Positions 10,872 to 19,367 of a stretch of 64,000 bases of DNA are shown piece by piece. The first letter of the stretch is position 1. Every line of letters starts with the position of its first letter. The stretch is from Desulfovirgula sp. Its GTDB lineage: Bacteria > Bacillota > Desulfotomaculia > Desulfotomaculales > Desulfovirgulaceae. The notes under the pieces were generated by a model that was not told the origin of the DNA, ran no database searches, and saw only the letters and a list, made by a program, of their open reading frames with translations. A program made the position numbers and the translations under genes. The stretch spans positions 62,001 through 126,000 of the forward strand of contig DYEX01000077.1 of assembly GCA_020725525.1 (NCBI GenBank). The letters are read 5' to 3'.

Positions 10872-11750
10872 TTGCTGAGGAGTATGACCGGCTTTGGCCG
10901 GGGTGAATCATGCGGGCAGGGCAAAAAATTTACGGTGGAACTTAAATCGGTCAATCACCGTTTTTGTGAGGTGGTCCTGCGCCTACCCCGGAATATGGTT
11001 TCTCTGGAAGAACCGGCCAGAAGGCTCATTCAATCCCGCATTTCCCGCGGTCGGATTGACGGTTATTTTTCCGCTGAGGAGTGTGGTGAGAAAAGTCCGG
11101 TTGTAAAAGTTGACAAAGCCCTGGCTACATCGTATTATAAGGCAATGGAGGAATTAAAGGCGACCCTCGGATTAAGAGACCCGGTTACCATACAACACCT
11201 GATCAATTTACCGGGGCTCCTGGTAGTGGACGAGCCTGACGAAGATGAAAAGACATGGTGGCCCCTGGTTGCGGAAGCTCTGGAGCAGGCCCTGGATGGG
11301 CTGGTGGAAATGCGCCTTGCCGAAGGCAGCCAGCTGGAGGCGGATTTGACTCGCCGCCTTGAACGGATTGCAGAACTGAACGAGCAAATAAAAACCAGGG
11401 CACCGCTGGTGGTAACGGAATATCATAATCGCCTGACCCAAAGGTTAAAGGAGTGGTTGCCCGATACTCCGCTGGATCAGGCCCGTCTCGCTGCAGAGGT
11501 GGCCATCTTTGCCGAGCGTTCCAGCATTACCGAGGAAGTGGTGCGCCTGGCCAGTCATTTGGTCCAGTTTCGGGAATGCCTGAAAAGCGATGGCCCCGTG
11601 GGCCGGAAGCTGGACTTTTTAATCCAGGAGATGAACCGGGAGATCAACACTATTGCTTCTAAAGCATCCGACCTGGAAATCAGCCGGGTGGTGGTGGAAG
11701 TAAAAAGCGAACTGGAGAAGATGCGGGAACAGGTACAGAATATCGAATAA
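10872..11750 (+). CDS. YicC-family protein (YloC)
   Basis: Member of the YicC/YloC family; E. coli YicC is reported as an endoribonuclease. The 292-residue product has the hallmark MTGFGRG start, the [12 protein letters not shown] segment, and the C-terminal DUF1732 part ending in [27 protein letters not shown]. The start is the TTG at 10872 behind AGGAG; this gives the common L-R-S-M-T-G-F-G opening. It is the first gene of the conserved remA-gmk-rpoZ-coaBC block and remA follows after only a few bases. No catalytic residue can be assigned from the sequence alone. Confidence 0.9.
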   Translation: MLRSMTGFGRGESCGQGKKFTVELKSVNHRFCEVVLRLPRNMVSLEEPARRLIQSRISRGRIDGYFSAEECGEKSPVVKVDKALATSYYKAMEELKATLGLRDPVTIQHLINLPGLLVVDEPDEDEKTWWPLVAEALEQALDGLVEMRLAEGSQLEADLTRRLERIAELNEQIKTRAPLVVTEYHNRLTQRLKEWLPDTPLDQARLAAEVAIFAERSSITEEVVRLASHLVQFRECLKSDGPVGRKLDFLIQEMNREINTIASKASDLEISRVVVEVKSELEKMREQVQNIE

Positions 11751-11772
11751 TCCTGTGGCAGGGGGGAAAATG

Positions 11773-12051
11773 ATGGAGATCAGGTTGATTAATATCGGCT
11801 TTGGCAACATTGTTTCGGCAAACCGCATTGTTGCCATCGTGAGCCCCGAATCGGCGCCCATTAAGAGGATTATTAACGAGGCCCGGGACCAGGGCAAGCT
11901 GGTTGATGCTACCTACGGGCGGCGTACCCGTGCGGTGATTATTACCGACAGCGACCACGTAATTCTTTCGGCCGTACAGCCGGAAACGGTAGCCCATCGT
12001 TTGGTGAATAAGGAGAGCACTCCTGCCCAGGCGGAAGAGCCGGCCGGGTAA
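11773..12051 (+). CDS. remA: RemA/ExtA-family regulatory protein (DUF370)
   Basis: Small DNA-binding regulator; in Bacillus subtilis RemA activates matrix and osmoprotection genes. The 92-residue product contains the near-invariant [13 protein letters not shown] and [10 protein letters not shown] segments and the [19 protein letters not shown] core. Start at the ATG at 11773, six bases behind the G run at 11761-11766; an adjacent ATG at 11770 would be too close. The gene lies 22 bases after yicC and touches gmk. In organisms without biofilm genes the role is unclear, so only family membership is firm. Confidence 0.92.
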   Translation: MEIRLINIGFGNIVSANRIVAIVSPESAPIKRIINEARDQGKLVDATYGRRTRAVIITDSDHVILSAVQPETVAHRLVNKESTPAQAEEPAG

Positions 12052-12687
12052 ATGAAGATGAAAACAGCGGGAATATTGATGGTACTATCCGGTCCCTCTG
12101 GGGCCGGTAAGGGAACCGTTTGCCGTGCTTTGCTGGAAAAGCAACCGGGAATTCACCTTTCCATTTCCGCTACGACCAGAAAACCCCGGGCCGGGGAAGT
12201 GAACGGGGTAAATTACTTTTTTGTTTCCCGGGAGAAATTCCAGCAAATGATTAAGGCCGGGGAGTTGCTGGAGTGGGCGGAAGTTTACGGTAACTATTAT
12301 GGTACACCGCTAAAAGCAGTAGAGGAGGCCCTGGCCAGGGGTGAAGATGTGCTCCTGGAAATTGACGTGCAGGGCGGCCTGCAGGTTAAAAAGAAGTTTC
12401 CATCAGCAGTGCTTGTTTTTCTCCTCCCCCCTTCCCGGACTGTGTTAGCCGAACGCCTTGCGGGTCGTGGTACTGATTCAGTCGAAGAGATTCAGAGACG
12501 GTTGCAGTGGGCAACCACGGAATTGCAGTTCCTTTCCCGCTATGATTATGTGGTCATTAACCGGCAGGTGGAGGAAGCGGTGGCTACCATTCAATCAATT
12601 CTTATTGCCGAAAAATGCCGTCCCCGGCGCATCAAAGTGGATGAGAGCTGGGGTAATTTAATCAATCTCAAAGAGAATTCCTGGTGA
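12052..12687 (+). CDS. gmk: Guanylate kinase
   Basis: Phosphorylates GMP to GDP with ATP, an essential step in GTP, dGTP and (p)ppGpp supply. The P-loop is GPSGAGKGTV near residues 14-23; the GMP-binding TTRKPRAGEVNGVNYFFV and LEWAEVYGNYYGTP segments and the lid region follow in order. The length of 211 residues is normal. The ATG directly follows the remA stop codon, and a second in-frame ATG two codons later is an equal candidate. The gene is part of the tightly packed yicC-rpoZ block, so co-transcription and perhaps translational coupling are likely. Confidence 0.96.
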   Translation: MKMKTAGILMVLSGPSGAGKGTVCRALLEKQPGIHLSISATTRKPRAGEVNGVNYFFVSREKFQQMIKAGELLEWAEVYGNYYGTPLKAVEEALARGEDVLLEIDVQGGLQVKKKFPSAVLVFLLPPSRTVLAERLAGRGTDSVEEIQRRLQWATTELQFLSRYDYVVINRQVEEAVATIQSILIAEKCRPRRIKVDESWGNLINLKENSW

Positions 12688-12702
12688 GTGCGGGGGGGCG
12701 CC

Positions 12703-12909
12703 ATGAATCAACCATCTTTAGACGAACTAATGAAAAAAGTTGACAGCCGCTACACGCTGGTAGTGGTGGTGGCGAAGAGAGCCAGAATACTCACAGAAAA
12801 AAGTGAAGAAGAAGGAGACACCCCGGCAACCAAGCCGGTTACCCGGGCACTGCACGAGGTTGTCCGGGGCCAGATCCGCTACCGCCGGACCAAACATGGC
12901 GTCAAGTAG
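12703..12909 (+). CDS. rpoZ: RNA polymerase omega subunit
   Basis: Smallest core subunit of RNA polymerase, which helps beta-prime folding and assembly. The 68-residue protein has PSLDELMKKVDSRYTLVVVVAKRAR and the KPVTRALHEVVRGQI motif of the omega family. The start is the ATG at 12703, preceded by a run of seven G at 12691-12697; an in-frame GTG at 12688 lies before that site. Placement between gmk and coaBC is the standard Firmicute order. Nothing unusual was seen. Confidence 0.95.
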   Translation: MNQPSLDELMKKVDSRYTLVVVVAKRARILTEKSEEEGDTPATKPVTRALHEVVRGQIRYRRTKHGVK

Positions 12910-12927
12910 TGTAGGAGGCGGAAAAGA

Positions 12928-14139
12928 ATGCTTGCGGGCAGGTCCATTATCCTGGGCGTAACCGGGGGAATTGCTGCTTATAAGGCTGCCGAACTGGCCA
13001 GTGCCCTCACCAGGGCCGGTGCCCTGGTGAACGTGGTCATGACGCAAGCGGCACAGGAATTCGTACAGCCCTTAACCTTTGCAGCCCTCACAGGGCGGCC
13101 GGTGCATACCACTCTTTTTGGCCCCCTTACCAGTGGCCCCATTCCCCATATTGAGCTGGCCGCCAGAGCGGATTTAGCCGTTATTGCTCCCGCTACGGCC
13201 AATATCCTGGCCAAACTGGCCCACGGCCTGGCGGATGATCTTTTAAGCTCTCTCCTTTTAGCGGTTACCTGCCCGGTGCTCCTCTGTCCGGCCATGAACG
13301 CCGCCATGTATGCTCACCCGGCGGTGCAGGCCAACTTGCACCGGCTTAAAGAAATGGGTTACCATATTGTAGAACCAGAGGTTGGCCGTCTGGCCTGCGG
13401 TGTGGAAGGTCGCGGCCGCATGCCTGCCCCCGAGGTGATTTTGGAACACATCAAAAGAATATTCTCTTTCCCTGGCGACCTGAGCGGACTAAAGGTACTG
13501 GTTACTGCCGGAGGAACCAGGGAGCCCCTGGACCCGGTACGCTACATCTCCAACCGCAGTTCGGGCAAAATGGGCTATGCCCTGGCTGCGGCAGCGGTAG
13601 AGCGGGGGGCAGTGGTTACCCTGGTATCCGCTCCCACCAGCCTGTCCCCACCCGCCGGCGTGGAGCTGGTTTCCGTGGAAACTGCCCGGCAAATGTACCA
13701 GGCCGTAATAGAACGCTTTTCCCGGTATGATGTGGTCATTAAAGCAGCCGCAGTAGCCGACTACCGTCCAAAGCTGGTATCCGGGCAGAAAATAAAAAAG
13801 ACGGAGGGCAGCCTTATCCTGGAACTGGAAAAGAATCCGGATATTCTTTATGAGCTAGGACAGCGAAAAACCTCACATCAAACTCTGGTGGGCTTTGCTG
13901 CCGAAACAGAAGATTTAGAGGCCAATGCCCTCCAAAAGCTGAGCAAGAAAAACCTGGATCTGCTGGTGGCCAATGATGTCACCCAGCCCGGTGCCGGGTT
14001 TGGTGCCGACACAAACATTGTGAAACTGTTCTTTGCCGATGGGCGTATCCAGTCCCTGCCCATCATGGACAAAAAGACCCTGGCCCACCGGATCCTGGAC
14101 GCGGTCCTGGAGCTGCGTTCCGAAAGAAATCAGAAGTAA
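12928..14139 (+). CDS. coaBC: Phosphopantothenoylcysteine decarboxylase / phosphopantothenate-cysteine ligase
   Basis: Bifunctional coenzyme A enzyme: the C-terminal CoaB half joins 4'-phosphopantothenate with cysteine, and the N-terminal CoaC half, a flavoprotein, decarboxylates the product. In CoaC (about residues 1-180) the catalytic His is in PHIELAARADL, and the substrate-recognition PAMNAAM motif and the flexible-flap cysteine segment RLACGVEGRGRM are present. CoaB (about 190-400) shows VTAGGTREPLDPVRYISNRSSGKMG and the KAAAVADYRP segment. Length 403 is normal. The ATG follows GGAGG. A minus-strand gene converges 34 bases beyond the stop. Confidence 0.96.
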   Translation: MLAGRSIILGVTGGIAAYKAAELASALTRAGALVNVVMTQAAQEFVQPLTFAALTGRPVHTTLFGPLTSGPIPHIELAARADLAVIAPATANILAKLAHGLADDLLSSLLLAVTCPVLLCPAMNAAMYAHPAVQANLHRLKEMGYHIVEPEVGRLACGVEGRGRMPAPEVILEHIKRIFSFPGDLSGLKVLVTAGGTREPLDPVRYISNRSSGKMGYALAAAAVERGAVVTLVSAPTSLSPPAGVELVSVETARQMYQAVIERFSRYDVVIKAAAVADYRPKLVSGQKIKKTEGSLILELEKNPDILYELGQRKTSHQTLVGFAAETEDLEANALQKLSKKNLDLLVANDVTQPGAGFGADTNIVKLFFADGRIQSLPIMDKKTLAHRILDAVLELRSERNQK

Positions 14140-14173
14140 TAACCACAAAAGAACAACCATGCGCAAAAATTTT

Positions 14174-14539
14174 TTACCACAACGTAAGGAAGATCTGGTT
14201 TTCTTCTTTGGTGGCCCTGACCAGTTCGCAGTGGCGTAAAACAGCAAATTGTTTTTCCAGTTCCCACTGGGGCAGATCAAAGGTACTGGCCACTTCCTCT
14301 TTGGTTACCTTTCCTCTTTCTTTAATATATTCATAAATTCTCTTTTGTAATGGGGTAAGACCGTCGGTACCTGTCTGTCCCAGTTGTTTTCTGGTGGCTT
14401 TAGCGCTGGCTACTGCTGCCGGGTCGCAGGGTTTAGGAGGTTGCAGGGCAACAACGTAACAATCCTCGCATAAAGTTTGCCCGTAATAGTCGTAGCTATC
14501 TTGAGGTAATACTTCCTCCTGACATCTGGCGCACTTCAA
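14174..14539 (-). CDS. Small zinc-ribbon protein with winged-helix-like tail
   Basis: Unrecognised 121-residue protein. It opens with CxxC at residues 3-6 and a second CxxC (LCEDC, about 25-28), spaced as in a LIM-like or zinc-ribbon finger. A linker follows, then about 60 residues (LTPLQKRIYEYIKERGKVTKEEVASTF...) that read as a winged helix-turn-helix. The start is placed at the TTG at 14539, eight bases behind AGGAGG; the frame is open further upstream without a site. It lies downstream of and in the same direction as the marR-family gene, so they are probably co-transcribed. A DNA-binding or accessory regulatory role is inferred only. Confidence 0.7.
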   Translation of the reverse strand: MKCARCQEEVLPQDSYDYYGQTLCEDCYVVALQPPKPCDPAAVASAKATRKQLGQTGTDGLTPLQKRIYEYIKERGKVTKEEVASTFDLPQWELEKQFAVLRHCELVRATKEENQIFLTLW

Positions 14540-14607
14540 AGCGATCAACCTCCTTAAATTAATTGTTAAATTTCCGCCCATTTGCAACCGGCGGCTTCAA
14601 GTACTTT

Positions 14608-15072
14608 TTACAATTTATCCAGGCCCTGTTGCAGTTTAACTAAAAGACCGATGAGGGTTTCCTTTTCTTCCCTGTTTAAGCAGGATGTGGCCCGTTTGAT
14701 CAGGTCGTTGTGCAGGGGTAAGACACCGTGGAGGAGCTGGACGGCCCGGGGAGTGATTTGAGCCCGGATTACACGCCGATCTTTCGGATCAACAACACGG
14801 ACCACCAGCCCATCCCTTTCCAGCCGGTCTACCAGGCCGGTAATGTTGGCCCGGCTAACCAGCATCCGCTGCCCCAATTCGGAAAGGGCAAGGCCCTGTT
14901 CTCCGGCATGATATAGCTCCATCAAGGCATTAAATTTGGGCTGGGAAAGATTGAAATGCGCAAAGTGCCTGGACAGAATGTCGTCCAGCAGGTCCATGGT
15001 ACGGGTAAGCTCAATCACAGTGCGTACGGCCAGGTAACCTTCCCCTTGGGTTTGGTCTTTTTGTGGAGGCAA
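14608..15072 (-). CDS. MarR-family transcriptional regulator
   Basis: Dimeric winged-helix repressor family that commonly answers to small ligands or oxidants. The 154-residue product contains the MarR core: LSQPKFNALMELYHAGEQGLALSELGQRM, the recognition helix VSRANITGLVDRLERDGLVVR, and the wing DPKDRRVIRAQITPRA. The start is uncertain: GGGAGG lies about seven bases before the TTG at 15072, while in-frame ATGs at 15096 and 15078 are respectively before and on top of that site. A 6-bp inverted repeat at 15097-15124 directly upstream suggests autoregulation. Divergent from it is an unknown 151-residue protein; downstream is a zinc-ribbon protein. Confidence 0.88.
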   Translation of the reverse strand: MPPQKDQTQGEGYLAVRTVIELTRTMDLLDDILSRHFAHFNLSQPKFNALMELYHAGEQGLALSELGQRMLVSRANITGLVDRLERDGLVVRVVDPKDRRVIRAQITPRAVQLLHGVLPLHNDLIKRATSCLNREEKETLIGLLVKLQQGLDKL

Positions 15073-15096
15073 GTGCATTCCTCCCAGGTTATTCAT

Positions 15097-15124
15097 GTAC
15101 TTTAATTGTAAACATATTAAGTAC
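15097..15124. promoter_or_regulatory. Candidate MarR operator
   Basis: GTACTT at 15097-15102 and AAGTAC at 15119-15124 form a perfect inverted repeat, and the arms extend imperfectly (GTACTTTAA against TTAAGTAC). The A+T-rich centre fits a promoter. The site lies just before the marR-family gene and within the divergent intergenic region, where such repressors usually bind. A further AAGTACTT occurs at 14599-14606, at the end of the same gene. Confidence 0.5.
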
Positions 15125-15253
15125 TTCCGTCAACGGTTAATACCCGTCCTATAGTGCTTGCAGGAACCGGACCATGAATATTTGAGTGCCCAAAGGCTTA
15201 AATGTATCCTTTTAGCACCACACACAGTAAAATATACCAGGGGGGTGAGCACC

Positions 15254-15709
15254 ATGTTCTTTCATCCCTGGTTATGGCCTCCTCAATGTCCGGAGCGGCA
15301 TAAGTGGCGCCAGGTTGATAAATTAGATGTCCGGATTGGGGAAGTAACCATGCGTATGAGCCGTCGCAGCAAACTGAATGTGCCGGCGGAATTTGCAGCC
15401 TTTATTCCCCGGGCTGAAATACGCCGGCGATATTACAGCAGTGGAGAGCTGACCCGGGAAGAGGAACTGATTTTAAACAGCATTACCATTACCCACTCAC
15501 CCCGCTATCCTTCATCAGGGGAAGGGCGGGTACCAGTGCTGCCGCCGGGTTTACTGGAGGCGACTGATAAAGATGCGGCCACGGAAAAACCGGCTTTTTC
15601 CATAGATTACCGGTCTAAAAGACCGAAAAAAGAACCCCTGCCGGAAATTTCTGCCCCGCCACCCCGGAGTTATGCACCCCGCCTGAAGTTTGGTAGCAGG
15701 GAGAGATAA
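15254..15709 (+). CDS. Hypothetical basic, proline-rich protein
   Basis: Unrecognised 151-residue protein. It starts with an aromatic and proline-rich stretch (MFFHPWLWPPQCPERHKW), has a basic middle with RMSRRSK and EIRRRYYSSGELTREEELILNS, and ends in a long low-complexity tail rich in Pro, Lys and Arg that is probably disordered. No signal peptide, membrane segment or known motif is visible. The start ATG at 15254 is eight bases behind a strong AGGGGGG; the frame is open further upstream. It lies divergent from the marR gene and two bases before priA, so it may be read with priA. Confidence 0.65.
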   Translation: MFFHPWLWPPQCPERHKWRQVDKLDVRIGEVTMRMSRRSKLNVPAEFAAFIPRAEIRRRYYSSGELTREEELILNSITITHSPRYPSSGEGRVPVLPPGLLEATDKDAATEKPAFSIDYRSKRPKKEPLPEISAPPPRSYAPRLKFGSRER

Positions 15710-15711
15710 AG

Positions 15712-17913
15712 TTGCACGCGGAAGTGCTGGTGTCCCTGGCTCTCCGCCAGGTGGACAAGGTTTTTCACTATAACGTACCTCCCTCCCTGGCGGGTAAGGT
15801 GCAGTTCGGCAGCCGGGTACTGGTACCCTTCGGTCGCCGTAAAATAGAAGGGTATGTAGTTGGTTTTAGTCAGGCTCCCAACGCCACCGATTTAAAGGAC
15901 GTGGCTGCCCTTTTGGACGCCGGGCCCCTGTTTACACCCCACCAGCTGGCATTGGCCCGCTGGATGGCTGCTTATTACCTTTGCCCGACAGTAAAAGCAT
16001 TGCGGGCCATGGTCTGGCCCCTTTTACAGGTGAAGGGGCCGAAAAAGGTACGGGGGTTGTGGCCGGCAGCTTGCTGTGAGATTCCCGATCCCCGGCGAGC
16101 ACCAAAGAGTGCTGCGGTGTGGCAGGTTATTCAGGCCCGACCCGGTCTGTCCAGGAAGGAACTGGCACAGGCAGCCGGGGTTTCTCCCCGGGTGGTGGAT
16201 AGTCTGGTGGCCAGGGGACTTTTGCGTAACGAGGAACGCATTGAACCCCGGGATCCCTGCCAAAAGGTACCTGAAGTAAGGACAAAACCGCCTGTTCTCC
16301 ATGAGGAACAGGCCCGGGCGGTAAGCAAAATTGTTGAGGCTCTGGACAAAAAGGGTGAGCGACAGGTTTTTCTGCTCCATGGGGTAACTGGTAGCGGTAA
16401 AACCGAGGTTTACTTGCACGCTATTGCCGCGGCACTGGCCCGGGGAAAACAGGCCATGATGCTGGTACCGGAAATTGCCCTTACCCCCCAGATGATCGAT
16501 ATCTTCCTGGGCCGTTTTGGCCGCCAGGTGGCCGTACTACATAGCCGCCTTTCCGACGGGGAAAGATATGATGAATTTCAGCGCCTGCGTACCGGTGAGG
16601 CCAGGGTGGTGCTGGGTGCCCGTTCGGCTGTTTTTGCCCCCCTGGAGCATGTCGGCTTGATTATTCTGGATGAGGAACACGAACCCTCCTACAAACAGGA
16701 GGAAAGTCCCCGCTATCATGCCCGGACTGTGGCCCTGCGTCTGGCCGGGTATAACGGGGCAGTGGTAGTTCTGGGCAGTGCTACTCCCTCTCTGGAATCA
16801 TATTGCCAGGCCGTTGGTGGAGGATCGTACCATTTGCTGGAAATGACCCGGCGGGTGGGCGGACTCCCTTTACCTCCCGTGCGCATTGTAGACCTGCGCC
16901 GGGAGTTACAGGAGGGTAATAAAAGTATCTTTTCCCGTGAGCTCCAGGAGGCCATTGCCCGGCGGCTGTCCCGCCACGAACAGGTGATCCTCTTTTTAAA
17001 CCGGCGGGGTTATTCTACGCTGGTGGTTTGTCGGGAGTGTGGGCTGGTGCTGAAATGCCCTCACTGCGACATTTCCCTCACCTATCATACCAGCGGGCGG
17101 CTGCGCTGTCATTACTGCAACTATAGTGTGCTGGCTCCTTCCTTGTGCCCCGGTTGCGGTAGCAGGCATGTGGCCTATTTAGGTACGGGCACACAAAAGG
17201 TAGAGCAGGAAATTCGGCGGTTGTTTCCTGCAGCCGGCGTCCTGCGGCTGGATAGCGATACCGTAGGCCGGCGGGGTGCCCACCGGGAAATAGTAGATGG
17301 ATTTCGTCAGGGCGAAGCGGACATCCTCATTGGCACCCAGATGGTAGCCAAAGGGTTGGATATTCCCGGCGTAACCCTGGTAGGAGTGATTAATGCCGAT
17401 ATTTCCCTGCACATGCCTGATTTTCGGGCCAGCGAACGGACTTTTCAGTTGCTCACCCAGGTGGCCGGTCGCTCGGGTCGGGGAGAACAGGGGGGAGAGG
17501 TGCTCATTCAGACCTATTCCCCCAATCACTATGCCGTGACCTGTGCTCAGAACCACGATTACAAGGGGTTTTACCGCCAGGAAATGGCCCTAAGGAGGGC
17601 CCTGGGCTACCCTCCTTATACCCACCTCGCCCGGGTGCTGGTCACCGGGAGGGCGGAAAAGGAGGTCCAGGAGGCGGCAGACTTCCTGGCACAGGCAGTC
17701 CATGCTGCCGGCGTGCCGGTTGAACTGCTGGGGCCGGCCCCTGCTCCCCTCACCCGCATTAAGGATCGCTACCGCTGGCACCTGGTATTGAAAGCTTCGG
17801 CTCAGGGCATTCTGCGGGAAGCGGTAACGGCTGCCCTGGGTAGTTTTTCCGGGACGGGCCGGTACCGCCGGGTTCAGGTTTCCGTGGACATTGCCCCTCA
17901 GAGTATGATGTAA
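15712..17913 (+). CDS. priA: Primosomal replication restart helicase PriA
   Basis: 3'-to-5' superfamily 2 helicase that reloads the replisome at stalled forks. The 733-residue protein has Walker A GVTGSGKTEVY, the DEEH box, and between helicase motifs the paired zinc fingers with eight cysteines in CRECGLVLKCPHC ... CHYCNYSVLAPSLCPGCG. The conserved IGTQMVAKGLDIPGVTLVGV (motif V area) and QVAGRSGRGEQGGEV follow. The N-terminal 3'-DNA-end binding domain starts at AEVLVSLALRQVDKVFHY. The start is TTG, behind AGGGAGAG; it lies two bases after the preceding hypothetical gene. Peptide deformylase follows 17 bases later. Confidence 0.96.
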   Translation: MHAEVLVSLALRQVDKVFHYNVPPSLAGKVQFGSRVLVPFGRRKIEGYVVGFSQAPNATDLKDVAALLDAGPLFTPHQLALARWMAAYYLCPTVKALRAMVWPLLQVKGPKKVRGLWPAACCEIPDPRRAPKSAAVWQVIQARPGLSRKELAQAAGVSPRVVDSLVARGLLRNEERIEPRDPCQKVPEVRTKPPVLHEEQARAVSKIVEALDKKGERQVFLLHGVTGSGKTEVYLHAIAAALARGKQAMMLVPEIALTPQMIDIFLGRFGRQVAVLHSRLSDGERYDEFQRLRTGEARVVLGARSAVFAPLEHVGLIILDEEHEPSYKQEESPRYHARTVALRLAGYNGAVVVLGSATPSLESYCQAVGGGSYHLLEMTRRVGGLPLPPVRIVDLRRELQEGNKSIFSRELQEAIARRLSRHEQVILFLNRRGYSTLVVCRECGLVLKCPHCDISLTYHTSGRLRCHYCNYSVLAPSLCPGCGSRHVAYLGTGTQKVEQEIRRLFPAAGVLRLDSDTVGRRGAHREIVDGFRQGEADILIGTQMVAKGLDIPGVTLVGVINADISLHMPDFRASERTFQLLTQVAGRSGRGEQGGEVLIQTYSPNHYAVTCAQNHDYKGFYRQEMALRRALGYPPYTHLARVLVTGRAEKEVQEAADFLAQAVHAAGVPVELLGPAPAPLTRIKDRYRWHLVLKASAQGILREAVTAALGSFSGTGRYRRVQVSVDIAPQSMM

Positions 17914-17930
17914 TTGAGGAGGTTTAAGGG

Positions 17931-18395
17931 GTGGCAGTTTTTAAAATTGTACTTTATGGAGATGAAATATTGCGGGAAAAGGCCAGGCCAGTAACCAAAA
18001 TCACCCCCAACATTCTGAAGTTGCTGGACAATATGCGGGATACTATGTATAACGCCCGGGGGGTAGGGTTGGCCGCACCCCAGATCGGTGTGTCCAAGCG
18101 CGTGATTGTGGTGGATACGGGAGAAGGGTTAATTGAGTTAATCAATCCTGAAATTGTAGAGGCCCGGGGAAAAGAGACAGATACCGAGGGATGTTTGAGC
18201 CTGCCCAATGTGGTAGGGGAAGTGCCCCGGGCTGCTGAAATAAGGGTGAAAGGGCTGGATCGCCGCGGTCAACCGGTGGAGCATTGTGCCAGGGGCTTTT
18301 TGGCCAGGGCATTACAGCATGAAATTGATCACCTGGATGGCATACTATTTATCGACCGTGCGGTGCGCATCCGGCACGTCAAGCCCGGAGCCTGA
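17931..18395 (+). CDS. def: Peptide deformylase
   Basis: Removes the N-formyl group from nascent proteins; Fe2+ or Zn2+ enzyme. All three PDF motifs are in place: GLAAPQIG (46-53), EGCLSLP with metal ligand Cys88, and HEIDH with ligands His130 and His134 and catalytic Glu131. The length of 154 residues fits type 1 deformylases. Start is a GTG behind GGAGG. It is followed after 15 bases by fmt, the enzyme that adds the formyl group, so the start and end of the formylation cycle are encoded together, as is usual. Confidence 0.97.
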   Translation: MAVFKIVLYGDEILREKARPVTKITPNILKLLDNMRDTMYNARGVGLAAPQIGVSKRVIVVDTGEGLIELINPEIVEARGKETDTEGCLSLPNVVGEVPRAAEIRVKGLDRRGQPVEHCARGFLARALQHEIDHLDGILFIDRAVRIRHVKPGA

Positions 18396-18410
18396 TTGGG
18401 AGCGAGGATT

Positions 18411-19367
18411 ATGCGTGTGGTTTTTATGGGTACCCCCGATTTTGCCGTACCTGCCCTGGAGGCGCTGGTAAGTGCCGGATACCAGGTAGTGGGAGTGGTT
18501 ACCCAGCCCGATCGCCCCAAAGGAAGGGGCAACAAAATACAACCTTCGCCGGTGAAAAAAGCTGCCCTGCATCTGGGTCTACCGGTATACCAGCCCGTTA
18601 GAGTACGGGAAGCTACCTTTATTGAGCGACTGCAGCAGTTGAAGCCGGAAATAATTGTGGTAGCGGCCTTCGGACAGATTTTACCGCCCTCCATTTTGTA
18701 CCTGCCTCCCCGGGGATGTATTAATATTCATGCCTCGTTATTGCCCCGTTACCGGGGAGCAGCCCCTATTCACCGGGCGATCATGAATGGGGAAAGGGAA
18801 ACGGGTGTAACCATCATGTTCATGGATGAGGGCCTGGATACAGGCGATATCCTGCTGCAGCAGGCCATATCCATTGACGAAGAGGATAATGCCGGAACGG
18901 TTCACGATCGGCTGGCCAGGCTGGGGGCGGACCTTTTGCTGAAAACCCTGCACCTTCTAAAAGAGGGGCGTGTTCAAGGGCGTCCCCAGCAAGATAGCCT
19001 GGCCACCTATGCCCCCCCCTTAACCCGGGAGGATGAAATAATTGACTGGGAGAGACCTGCCCGGGATCTATACAACCAGGTACGGGGGCTGGACCCCTGG
19101 CCCGGTGCCCGGACCTGGTGGGGGGAACAGGTGCTCAAGATCTGGCGGGCGGGGCTGAAGGAGGAAGCTATATCAAAAGGAGCCAAGGCCGGTCAGGTAA
19201 TATCCGCCGGTGAAGAAGTGGTGGTGGCCACGGGCAGGGGTTGCCTTTCTTTGCGGGAAGTGCAGTTGCAGGGGGGCCGGCGTTTGCCCGTAGCCGAGTT
19301 TTTGCGTGGTCATCCCCTGGTTCCGGGAACGGTTCTGGGCCGGGCAAAGGATGGTTGCCATTCATGA
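18411..19367 (+). CDS. fmt: Methionyl-tRNA formyltransferase
   Basis: Formylates initiator Met-tRNA using 10-formyltetrahydrofolate. The 318-residue product has the catalytic triad of the formyltransferase fold: Asn105 and His107 in INIHASLLPRYRGAAPI and Asp143 in GLDTGDIL. The first residues RVVFMGTPDFAVPAL match the family. The start ATG at 18411 follows GGGAGCGAGG; an earlier in-frame start lies on the def stop codon and has no site. Its final four bases overlap the next gene as ATGA, which suggests translational coupling with the DUF116 protein. Confidence 0.97.
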   Translation: MRVVFMGTPDFAVPALEALVSAGYQVVGVVTQPDRPKGRGNKIQPSPVKKAALHLGLPVYQPVRVREATFIERLQQLKPEIIVVAAFGQILPPSILYLPPRGCINIHASLLPRYRGAAPIHRAIMNGERETGVTIMFMDEGLDTGDILLQQAISIDEEDNAGTVHDRLARLGADLLLKTLHLLKEGRVQGRPQQDSLATYAPPLTREDEIIDWERPARDLYNQVRGLDPWPGARTWWGEQVLKIWRAGLKEEAISKGAKAGQVISAGEEVVVATGRGCLSLREVQLQGGRRLPVAEFLRGHPLVPGTVLGRAKDGCHS

